Assembly: GCA_964384025.1 (NCBI GenBank)
Contig: CAYLJJ010000065.1
Coordinates: 1-39,262 of the forward strand
Reading direction: 5' to 3'
DNA from: CAYLJJ01 sp964384025
Lineage (GTDB): Bacteria > Myxococcota_A > Bradymonadia > UBA7976 > UBA1532
DNA length: 39,262 nucleotides
Position numbers and translations under genes: made by a program. Below are positions 32,802 to 39,262 of the stretch, piece by piece. The notes beneath the pieces were generated by a model. It was given only the letters and a program-made list of their open reading frames with translations. It did no database searches and was not told the DNA's origin. The first letter of the stretch is position 1. The number at the start of each line of letters is the position of its first letter.

Positions 32802-35386
32802 AGGGCCTCCAAAATCCGCGCACAGCGCTTGAGCGCTTCCTCCATCTTCAAGCGCTCAAACAGTCGCTGAGCGCTCTGGAGTTGGGCTCGAGCGATCTCA
32901 ATACGACCCGCCTCAGCCAAGAAGGCTCCCTGAATTAAGAGAGAGCGCCCCAATTCGGCCTCCTGACCCATAGCATCAAAGAGCTGGACTGCGCGCTCAA
33001 AGTGTTGAGCTGCTTGATCTGCGCGATCCTCAACTTGCTCTAGATCTGAGAAGAGGGTTTGAGCATAGATCTCTCCCAGGCTACGCTCCGCTTGAGCTTC
33101 CAAGCTTTGAGAGCCCATCCCCTGAGCTTCTTTAAGAGAGGAGTGGACCTCCTGCCGTGCGCGTTGGAAGTCTCCCAGCTGAAGATGCACCCTCCCCAGG
33201 TTGCGATAGGCTTCGGTCAACCCGCGACGATCCCGTGTCTCCTGGAAGAGGTTGACAGCCTGCTCAAGCTCTCCCCGCGCCTCCTCAGGCTGCTCTCGAC
33301 TGAGGCTCTCCCCGAGGTTGTTGTATAGGGTCCCTTGGAGCTGTCGCAGCTCCAACTCCTGCGCGATGGAGAGCGCCTCTTGCCAAGCTTCGCTGGCTTG
33401 CTCTGAGCGCTCAAGGAGGGTGTAAAGGACCCCAAGGGTGTTGAGGATCTCCGCCTCTGTGCGGCGGTCGGCCTGAGTACGGGCTCCCTCCAGTGCCTCA
33501 ACCAAGAGGGCCTCAGCGGAATCCAAGCGCCCTCGCTCCAGGGTGATGTTTCCCAGGTGATAGAGGGAGAGGGCCGCGCCCCGCTCATCTTCTAGATAGC
33601 GCCGCAGGCGGAGCCCCTCCTCGATATGAGTTTCAGCTTGATCGTAGTCGGCCATAAGACGATAGATGCACCCCAGCTCATCAGCGCAGGCGGCCAAGCC
33701 TCGAATATCCTCCAGTTGGCGAAAGAGGACTTGGGCCTGTTTTAGGTGTTCCTGAGCCTCTGGATAGGCTCCCAGAGCGCGAGAGGACTGCCCCAGCTTA
33801 TGGTGAGCCAGGCCCCCTCGTCGGGGATCATTGAGGCGCCAAGCCAGATCACGCATCTTTAGAAGCTGGGTTTGGGCTTGAGGATGGTCGCTCCTCAAGA
33901 GCGCAAGACGCCCTAAGGCGTGATGAAGGTCGATCCGCTCCAGCCATGCAGTATCTGGAAAGCTGTCCAGGGCCTGTTGATAGGCGGCGCGTGCCTCTCC
34001 ATAAACATGTCCCGCCTCAGCACGCTCTGCCGCTTGACGATACGCCCAGGCGGCCCGCTCTGGACAGCCTCCCAAGCTCCAATGCTGGGCGAGCAGCCCC
34101 GCAAACTGCTTCTGAGATTGAGAGGCTGAGGCCATCCATTGAGCTACCCAACGATGCCCCTGCGCGCGGCGCTCAGAGGAGAGCCCAGAGTAAAGCAGCT
34201 CTCGCTCCAGAGCGTGCTTGAAAGAGAAGGTCTTGAAGCCTTTGAGGGGGGTGGGCAGTTGAAGGATAAAGCGTCGTTGTCGCAAGCTGCTCAGCATCCG
34301 CTCCAACTCAACCGAGCGCTTGGGCCAGCAACTATCTGTCTCAGGAGCTTCAGCTCGTAAGAGCGCCTCGATCGCTTCGGCCCAGAAGATCTCTCCGATG
34401 ATGGCGGCCCTCTCCAGGACACGACGCTCCCAAGGGATCAGGCGCTCCAGCTTGGCTCGGATGGTGTCCTCTAAGCTCTCCTGAATGCCCAGGCTCTGGA
34501 CCTGATCCAGCTGCAACTTCCAGAGGTTTGTAGAGGTCTCTAGAGCCCCCCGTTCCATCTGTAGCTCTAAAAGCTGCTCCAGGCGCAGAGGGTTGCCATG
34601 TGCCTGTTCAACCACCGCTTTTAAGAAGCTTTCAGGCGGCTCTTTGAGGCGCTTAAGGAGATCTCTGAGGATCCGCTCTCCTGCTCGATCAGGGAAGCCG
34701 CTCAATTCCAAGAGGCTGCCCTCCTGCTGTACCAAGCGCAGAAAGCGGCTGTGCTTACGGATCTCTGGGCGCGCTGCAGCGACACAGAGCAGCGGGATCT
34801 CTTTTAGGCGCTCCGCCAAACTTGAAAGGAGGTTCAGCTGCTCTCCCTGAGCCAAGTGCAGATCGTCGAGGAGGATAAGCTGAGCTCTTTGTTTGGCGTC
34901 AGCCTTTAAGAGGAGCGCGCTGGCGTCTAGAGCGGCCTCTAGGTCTCGCTCCTCCCCGCTCTCCTCCCAACCGAGAAAACAAGAGAGCGCTGTGCTCGCT
35001 CGACGCCCCTCTTCATTCCCCAAGAGCTGCTGGAGACCGCTGCGCAGACGAATCTTGGCTCGTTGAGGAGGATCTTGAGGATGGATCTGAAAGCGTTGCT
35101 GAAGGAATTGAAGGGGGAGGCTCTCTAGGAGCGCCCCCTGAATACAGCTCAAATGGAGGGGAGAGACACCATCGATGTGTTCGTGGAGGCTGTGAGCAAA
35201 CTCTGCCAAGAGGCGACTTTTTCCTAAGCCTGGATCAGCCAGGAGGAGGATCACCTCCTGGCGACCGTCCTCAATGACATTCCGCATCGCTTCTCTAAGA
35301 AGGTGAAGCTCGCGAGCCCGACCAATAAAGTCGGTCGCTTGACCGCGAAAAAGCCACTGAGAGGAGGCGCTGTTCCGTTTCTGCAT
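32798..35386 (-). CDS. STAND-type AAA ATPase with TPR repeats
   Basis: 862 residues from the ATG at 35386 (ATG at 35446 is possible). A STAND-like NTPase module opens with GRARELHLL, Walker A DPGLGKSRLL (about 51-60) and Walker B LILLDDLH (about 170-177), as in the ATPase of LuxR/MalT or class III cyclase-linked regulators, but no HTH or cyclase domain is attached. The second half (about 430-862) is a TPR array of roughly a dozen units (AEILNTLGVLYTLLERSEQA, AYRNLGRVHLQLGDFQRA). It probably senses a ligand or partner through TPRs and signals by ATP-driven assembly. It is translationally coupled to the DUF2330-like gene. Confidence 0.82.
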   Translation of the reverse strand: MQKRNSASSQWLFRGQATDFIGRARELHLLREAMRNVIEDGRQEVILLLADPGLGKSRLLAEFAHSLHEHIDGVSPLHLSCIQGALLESLPLQFLQQRFQIHPQDPPQRAKIRLRSGLQQLLGNEEGRRASTALSCFLGWEESGEERDLEAALDASALLLKADAKQRAQLILLDDLHLAQGEQLNLLSSLAERLKEIPLLCVAAARPEIRKHSRFLRLVQQEGSLLELSGFPDRAGERILRDLLKRLKEPPESFLKAVVEQAHGNPLRLEQLLELQMERGALETSTNLWKLQLDQVQSLGIQESLEDTIRAKLERLIPWERRVLERAAIIGEIFWAEAIEALLRAEAPETDSCWPKRSVELERMLSSLRQRRFILQLPTPLKGFKTFSFKHALERELLYSGLSSERRAQGHRWVAQWMASASQSQKQFAGLLAQHWSLGGCPERAAWAYRQAAERAEAGHVYGEARAAYQQALDSFPDTAWLERIDLHHALGRLALLRSDHPQAQTQLLKMRDLAWRLNDPRRGGLAHHKLGQSSRALGAYPEAQEHLKQAQVLFRQLEDIRGLAACADELGCIYRLMADYDQAETHIEEGLRLRRYLEDERGAALSLYHLGNITLERGRLDSAEALLVEALEGARTQADRRTEAEILNTLGVLYTLLERSEQASEAWQEALSIAQELELRQLQGTLYNNLGESLSREQPEEARGELEQAVNLFQETRDRRGLTEAYRNLGRVHLQLGDFQRARQEVHSSLKEAQGMGSQSLEAQAERSLGEIYAQTLFSDLEQVEDRADQAAQHFERAVQLFDAMGQEAELGRSLLIQGAFLAEAGRIEIARAQLQSAQRLFERLKMEEALKRCARILEAL

Positions 35387-35492
35387 TTTGTTTGGGCTAC
35401 AGTCCCTGAGGCCTAAAGTGAGAAAGATGAAGTCAGCTTGCGCCATCAACCACGCAGTGTTCTATATTGCATAAGCAGAATGGAGACTAGAG

Positions 35493-36428
35493 ATGCGGCT
35501 CCTCTTTTTTAGCCTGACGCTTCTGACATTCACCCCTGGACATCTAAAAGCCAAGAGAAAGAAGATCTCTGAGGTCCTGGAGAACCTCAGTTGGGGAGCA
35601 GGCAGCCAGAAGCTGCTGCTCCAGATCAAAGAGAAGATCGATACGCGCTATGAAGAGCGCATTGAGAAGGCAGGAGGAGCGCTCCAGGTAGATCGAATCC
35701 TCAGAGAGAAACGCCGAGCCTTCGCGGCGGTGAAGCAGACGCATACTCGCTTTGTCGGCCAACAGACAGGCTATGAGTCTTCGATCATCTCTGATGATTT
35801 TGAGACCAATAATGGGGAGTCAGTGATCCAGGTAGATGAGGGTGGAGAGCAGAGGTATTACTTTTTCAAAGATGATCTTCTCTGGAAGATTCTGATCGCT
35901 TACAGCGCGAGGATGAGCCGTTCAAAACCTTTCCCTCAACTCCTCAAGGAGAAACAGAAGATATATGGTCGTTATAAGAGGAGTGAGAGCTATCCTCCCT
36001 CGGCAGACAAAGAGGGGATTCGGGCGGCCATTTGGGAAGATGAGAAGAGCTTGATGCGCTTAGAGGATCGCAGCGCTTTTTATGATGTCTATGTCGCCAT
36101 CTTCGTGGATAAGAAAGAGCGTGTCGCCTTAGAGCAAAGCCACAAGAAGGAAGCAGGCAACGAGGAGCCTGATGCTGAGATGGACAGCTTGATGAATGAT
36201 ATCTTGGGCGGCAACATTGAGGATGATCAGAATGAGTCCGTCGTGGATCAACTCACTGGCGTTCAGCACAAAGTTGATTTTGAAACAGGCCGACCCGTTT
36301 ATGAGGAACTAAAGCGAGAGAAGCCTGTTCCTTCAAAGAAACCTAAAAAACGTGGTAAGCGGCGCAGTAAAAAGAGACAAGTGAAGAAGAAAAAAACTAT
36401 TCCTGAAAACGACAAAATCATTTATTGA
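35493..36428 (+). CDS. exported protein with Lys-rich tail, unknown
   Basis: 311 residues. A short signal peptide (MRLLFFSLTLLTFTPGHLKA) is followed by about 220 residues of mixed alpha/beta sequence (SIISDDFETNNGESVIQVDE, YYFFKDDLLWKILIAY, FYDVYVAIFVDKKER), an acidic loop (EEPDAEMDSL), and a strongly basic end (KPKKRGKRRSKKR). GGAG lies seven bases before the ATG. I do not recognise the family. The basic tail could bind nucleic acid, peptidoglycan or LPS. It lies divergent from the STAND ATPase gene and 31 bases before the next gene, so it may be co-transcribed with it. Confidence 0.72.
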   Translation: MRLLFFSLTLLTFTPGHLKAKRKKISEVLENLSWGAGSQKLLLQIKEKIDTRYEERIEKAGGALQVDRILREKRRAFAAVKQTHTRFVGQQTGYESSIISDDFETNNGESVIQVDEGGEQRYYFFKDDLLWKILIAYSARMSRSKPFPQLLKEKQKIYGRYKRSESYPPSADKEGIRAAIWEDEKSLMRLEDRSAFYDVYVAIFVDKKERVALEQSHKKEAGNEEPDAEMDSLMNDILGGNIEDDQNESVVDQLTGVQHKVDFETGRPVYEELKREKPVPSKKPKKRGKRRSKKRQVKKKKTIPENDKIIY

Positions 36429-36459
36429 CTGTAAATTCCAGAAAAACAAGGAGACATTG

Positions 36460-37749
36460 ATGCCTTATCTACTTTGGATCTGTATTCTGGCCCTGTTTTG
36501 GGCGTGTGGGGAAGAAGAAACTATTGAAGAGCCTCCTGCTCCACCACAAGACATTATCCCAAATGAGCCTGAGCCAAGCTATGGTCCTGGTCATCTTTCT
36601 GCAGCTCAACGAGGAGTTCCGATAGATTCAGATGATCTTGTAGTGATTTCAGAAGAAGGTAACGTTTCTCCTGCTCAGATAGAAGAGAAATTTGGTGTCC
36701 TAGTTCTTAATCGTCCTCTCTATAACTCGGAGTGGCAATCCGTATATCGCTCCTCTGGATGGTCTCCTGCACCAGGGAGTGATATAGCGAGTTGCTCAAC
36801 TCGAGATGCAGAGGAGCGTTGCGGCGAGCCTCGCCTGACCGCTGAGTTCTTTATTGAGCAGATGAAGGCCACAAAGGGGATCTCCTTTGATCGCGTCGCC
36901 GTCAATGTAGATCTGCTGCTACCGGAACGCACTGGCCTGCTCCACGCCCCCTTCTCAGATGGCTCAAGCCAGCCTCGCTTTGGCCTCTATGAACACCGCA
37001 ATGATATCCTGAGGGCCTTCCAAGATCTAGCGGAGATGCCCAACATCGCCTATATCACCGTGGGCTTGGAGATGAATGGTTACTACCACTTAGAGCTTAA
37101 TAAGCAGCGCTTCATTGATGATTACAGCAACTACATCAGCCTCTACCATGAGGTCTATGAAGCGATCAAAGAGCGCAACCCCAATGTCAAGGTGGCGCCT
37201 GGCATCCGTTGGGCCACCTTTATGCGCCGCACGGTTCCTGAGATCGCTGAAGAGATGGGTCTAGAGAAGGAAGATATGGTGGCGGTCTGGCGTGCTTGGC
37301 AACGCAGCATTGAACCCTTGCTCTATAAGGGCCAAGCTCGGGAACCCAAGGCTGACTATCTCGCCATCACCTTGATGCCCTTTGAGTCAGAGGAGCCTTT
37401 CCATGGAGATCCAAGCCCCCCTACTGAAGCCAGCAAAGAGGGTATTCGCGCTTACTATCGTCGCTTAGAGACCATCTGTAATGGTCTCCCAGTGGTGATT
37501 CCTCAGATGGACTGGCGCAACTCTGGGGATAAGAGTGGTCTGCTCAAGACCGTCAAAGAGAACCTCAGCCACCTCTCAGTAGAGTGGATCTCTTGGCGTC
37601 GCTTAGCAGATCTCCCCGATGTAGAGGGTGCCAGCGCCTGTCTCAGCTATACAAGGCGGGGGTATCTCGATGATTTTTGTCGTGCAGGGATGCTTGAGGA
37701 ATCGGGTAACCCGCGTTCGGTCTATGAGGAGTTTATCAAGGACCCTTGA
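36460..37749 (+). CDS. lipoprotein with glycoside-hydrolase-like barrel
   Basis: 429 residues from the ATG after AAGGAG. The lipoprotein signal is MPYLLWICILALFWAC. The body (about 80-425) alternates strands and helices like a TIM barrel. It contains IAYITVGLEMNGYYHL, a strand-4 acidic position resembling GH53/GH-A clan enzymes, followed by the typical LYHEVYEAIKERNPNVKVAP stretch, and ends with VVIPQMDWRNSG and VEWISWRRL. This suggests binding or cleavage of a polysaccharide at the cell surface, but no catalytic pair can be proven by eye. Codon use is like the rest of the window, and its stop marks the border of the AT-rich right end. Confidence 0.68.
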   Translation: MPYLLWICILALFWACGEEETIEEPPAPPQDIIPNEPEPSYGPGHLSAAQRGVPIDSDDLVVISEEGNVSPAQIEEKFGVLVLNRPLYNSEWQSVYRSSGWSPAPGSDIASCSTRDAEERCGEPRLTAEFFIEQMKATKGISFDRVAVNVDLLLPERTGLLHAPFSDGSSQPRFGLYEHRNDILRAFQDLAEMPNIAYITVGLEMNGYYHLELNKQRFIDDYSNYISLYHEVYEAIKERNPNVKVAPGIRWATFMRRTVPEIAEEMGLEKEDMVAVWRAWQRSIEPLLYKGQAREPKADYLAITLMPFESEEPFHGDPSPPTEASKEGIRAYYRRLETICNGLPVVIPQMDWRNSGDKSGLLKTVKENLSHLSVEWISWRRLADLPDVEGASACLSYTRRGYLDDFCRAGMLEESGNPRSVYEEFIKDP

Positions 37750-38020
37750 GCAACAGTTGGCTCTGATCTCTGTGCCTCGCTCCCAAATGACCCACTCGGC
37801 GCGGCGCATATGGGTGTGGCGATAACACCTCTTCCATCTCAGAGCAGAGCCAGTGAATTTGGCCCAACCAGGCTTCTGGTTGCCATTCCGGTTGACGACG
37901 GCTGATCTCTTTGGCGAGGAAGTTCAGAATCAACCAGAAATCGTAACCTGTTTGCCGGATTTTTGAAGCGCCTTTTTGAGTTCTCTGATCTGTTGCTGGC
38001 TCTGTCTGGCCTGGAAACAC
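37736..38020 (-). pseudogene. fragment(s) of a possible transposase or other mobile gene
   Basis: A Trp-rich, basic reading frame (WLILNFLAKEISRRQPEWQP, SPHPYAPRRVGHLGARHRDQ) reaches 37736. In another frame a coiled-coil-like tail (QQQIRELKKALQKSGKQVT) ends at 37930, where its TGA overlaps a TTG of the first frame (TTGA). Coupled overlapping frames with basic ends are common in insertion sequences. Neither frame has a convincing 5' end: both run into the TIR gene end, as if its arrival removed the front. I could not identify an IS family. The rest of 37750-38054 holds nothing else I recognise. Confidence 0.3.
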
Positions 38021-38054
38021 CCAATTAGAACGTTTTCCGCCTCAAAAACAAAGG

Positions 38055-38819
38055 TTATTCTTCGATTATAGTTCCGAGGTTTTTTCCGGATAAGTCATAG
38101 ACACAAACATACCCATTCGTGATGTTGTTATATATATATAATGAACATAGGTTTTTAAATTGTATGGAAAGATGTGCATATAGCCAATTCGGTCCTCTTC
38201 CGTTTAGAGCTACTGCTCTAGATGCACTTAGAGGCTTTCCATCTCCGATAAAATCACTTTCGATGTTCAGATTTAACCTAGCTAAGTTTTCAGGTAATAG
38301 CTTCCCTCCTTGAATATCAAATTTAATAATCTGAATTTCCGTATTTTCGATGTTTCTGGTCTCAATTTGGCTAAAGATGATCCCATCTTCATTTGAGATG
38401 GCTTTCAGGATCTCATTAGCCCCCTTATCCCTCCTAAGATTATCATAACTGACATATAGACTGCTAAGTAAATTCCTGATTATATGCCTATCTTGGACAT
38501 CATCACCATTTAAATTCAGTTTATCCAAGTTTTCTTCTAATAACACAGGAATAACAAATAGCCCATTATAATTTTTGCGGTCAAATGCATGCTTGAGTTC
38601 AATCATACATGATTTTGAACGAATATACTCATATGAAATGAAAGCAACGAAATACTGACTTTCATCAATGTTTTTGATCACATTTCCCATGATTGGCTGT
38701 CCACCACTCAGATGTGTCAGATCCATCCAAGCAGAAATGAGTGATTTAGCCAAGAAATCTTTGACATAAAGAACTTCTCTTCTATCTTGTGTCTTATAGC
38801 TAAGAAAAACACGTGCCAT
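38055..38819 (-). CDS. TIR domain protein with C-terminal Csx3-like domain
   Basis: 254 residues from the ATG seven bases after GGGAG. The TIR domain (1-about 130) has box 1 RVFLSYKTQD and the NADase-type SKSCMIELKHA with candidate catalytic Glu74, so it probably consumes NAD when active. Residues about 162-254 match Csx3/Crn3: LPENLARLNL, then NGRGPNWLYAHL (206-217), the counterpart of the family's GRGPIWLY core, and a final GYVCVYDLSGKNLGTI. Csx3 proteins degrade cyclic oligoadenylates in type III CRISPR systems. No CRISPR array, cas gene or nucleotide cyclase is in the window. The gene is far more AT-rich than its neighbours, hence probably acquired. Likely a defence effector with a nucleotide-sensor domain. 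Confidence 0.8.
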   Translation of the reverse strand: MARVFLSYKTQDRREVLYVKDFLAKSLISAWMDLTHLSGGQPIMGNVIKNIDESQYFVAFISYEYIRSKSCMIELKHAFDRKNYNGLFVIPVLLEENLDKLNLNGDDVQDRHIIRNLLSSLYVSYDNLRRDKGANEILKAISNEDGIIFSQIETRNIENTEIQIIKFDIQGGKLLPENLARLNLNIESDFIGDGKPLSASRAVALNGRGPNWLYAHLSIQFKNLCSLYIYNNITNGYVCVYDLSGKNLGTIIEE

Positions 38820-38851
38820 CTGCCGACTCCCTATCATTCGTTATGAGATTC

Positions 38852-38876
38852 CTACAATCTCATCCAGCAATTGTAG
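38852..38876. promoter_or_regulatory. inverted repeat over the start of the TIR gene transcript
   Basis: Perfect 7-base arms CTACAAT (38852-38858) and ATTGTAG (38870-38876) with an 11-base spacer. The dyad touches the predicted -10 box and covers the expected +1, the classical position of a repressor operator. A second hairpin, GAGATT/AATCTC (38845-38861), overlaps it in the leader. Confidence 0.4.
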
Positions 38877-38904
38877 TCTTATTTTCGTTTTTTATTGATG
38901 TCAA
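38876..38904 (-). promoter_or_regulatory. sigma-70 type promoter of the TIR-Csx3 gene
   Basis: On the minus strand a perfect -35 box TTGACA (38904-38899) is followed after 17 bases of A-rich spacer by TAAGAC (38881-38876) as -10. Transcription would start near 38869, giving a leader of about 50 bases before the ATG at 38819. Confidence 0.5.
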
Positions 38905-39015
38905 GAAGAAAGATTGCAAATATTCACATTTTTCAAGGAATTTGAGAAAAGACAAATAAATGAGAGTAACTAAGTGAATAATCACAAGAATATGCCCAGA
39001 GAACTTTGAAGGGGG

Positions 39016-39144
39016 CTACTGGAGAACGACCGAAATCTTCTTCTTTCTAATTTTACCCAAGCCGAAGTCTCTACAGCAGCGATCATTACACTGCTCATAT
39101 TCTCTCCAATCGATAAAGCCCCAATCCAAATGGGGTCCAGCGCC
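39016..39144 (-). pseudogene. C-terminal remnant of an unknown protein
   Basis: 42 open codons without a start, reading WGFIDWREYEQCNDRCCRDF and then FGLGKIRKKK before TAG. The aromatic and Cys-rich pattern looks like the end of a secreted or toxin-like protein, but the fragment is too short to assign. Bases 38905-39015 hold only AT-rich sequence upstream of the TIR promoter. Confidence 0.2.
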
Positions 39145-39207
39145 CTACTCCGAGAACCTCTCCGATGATCAAGTGTTGAGTTGGGCTTGAGGGAAGGGAT
39201 CAAGCTC

Positions 39208-39262
39208 CGGAGAGTCGCCTGAAGGGATTTCAGCTCCAGGCGCTCGCAGAACCGTACGTGAG
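39208..39262 (-). mobile_element. 3' end of a group II intron (domain V 3' strand and domain VI)
   Basis: Read on the minus strand from the edge, CACGTACGGTTC (39260-39249) is the conserved 3' strand of domain V. Directly after it, GAGCGCCTG pairs with CAGGCG-A-CTC, a stem broken only by one unpaired A (39215), exactly the branch-point bulge of domain VI. The intron should end about seven bases later, near 39208. The catalytic 5' half of domain V and any reverse transcriptase gene lie beyond the window. Together with the putative intron 5' end at 1-157 this marks a repeated element at both contig ends. Confidence 0.72.

Noticed and set aside
38055..39262. CRISPR array or cas genes beside the Csx3-like domain
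   Set aside because: I looked for regularly spaced repeats of 25-40 bases and for Cas-type frames on both strands and saw none in the window.
1..39262. tRNA or rRNA genes
   Set aside because: No T-loop GGTTCGAATCC-like segments or rRNA signatures were seen in the intergenic regions on either strand.

Overview
The window is a 39.3 kb piece of a Gram-negative bacterial chromosome, most probably a Myxococcota or Bradymonadota-like (former delta-proteobacterial) lineage. That call rests on about ten predicted lipoproteins with short lipoboxes (LSAC, LTAC, LLAC), Cys-rich secreted proteins, two sigma-54 enhancer-binding regulators, large TPR proteins and a Gly-rich lipoprotein spacer. It is inferred from gene style, not from a marker gene. 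A run of exactly 100 N (17040-17139) shows that this is a draft scaffold. Both ends of the window look like pieces of a group II intron on the minus strand: a likely 5' end at 1-157, and the domain V 3' strand plus domain VI at 39208-39262. That would explain why assembly stopped at both points.

Layout. 1-639: a minus-strand 2H phosphoesterase (LigT-like) gene, apparently cut by the intron. 640-1495: no intact gene, only coding remnants. 1496-5848: a NodB-type polysaccharide deacetylase lipoprotein facing a minus-strand trio (DUF6748-like secreted protein, tRNA-queuosine mannosyltransferase-like glycosyltransferase, M28 peptidase lipoprotein). 6026-9278: a secreted lipoprotein and a secreted protein with an internal pilin-like segment. 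9283-14924: a GAF/sigma-54 regulator, an MBL-fold hydrolase, and a large rhomboid protease fused to the C-terminal half of a bacterial alpha-2-macroglobulin. 15035-18708: a RuvC-fold protein, a GNAT acetyltransferase, a lipoprotein with an unresolved tandem repeat, and an endonuclease I lipoprotein. 18716-22007: a small lipoprotein divergent from a murC-like/murD pair. 22129-28196: a 1,531-residue TPR membrane protein divergent from an NtrC-type response regulator. 28437-30538: a gingipain-like C25 peptidase lipoprotein coupled to a stand-alone Pnkp-type polynucleotide kinase. 30535-35386 (minus): a small lipoprotein, RlpA, a DUF2330-like membrane protein and a STAND-ATPase/TPR protein. 35493-37749: two exported proteins, one resembling a glycoside hydrolase barrel.

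37750-39262 is clearly different: much more AT-rich, with gene fragments on both sides. It holds one intact gene, a TIR domain fused to a Csx3-like domain (38055-38819, minus), with its own consensus -35 box and a dyad over the start of transcription. No CRISPR array or cas gene is nearby. This is the best candidate for an undescribed system: a TIR NADase probably gated by a ring-nuclease-like fold whose catalytic positions appear to be replaced. The second candidate is the rhomboid/alpha-2-macroglobulin fusion, in which the thioester cysteine has become alanine.

Much of the rest concerns the cell envelope (Mur ligases, RlpA, deacetylase, peptidases, lipoproteins) and RNA metabolism (2H phosphoesterase, polynucleotide kinase, Q-tRNA glycosyltransferase).
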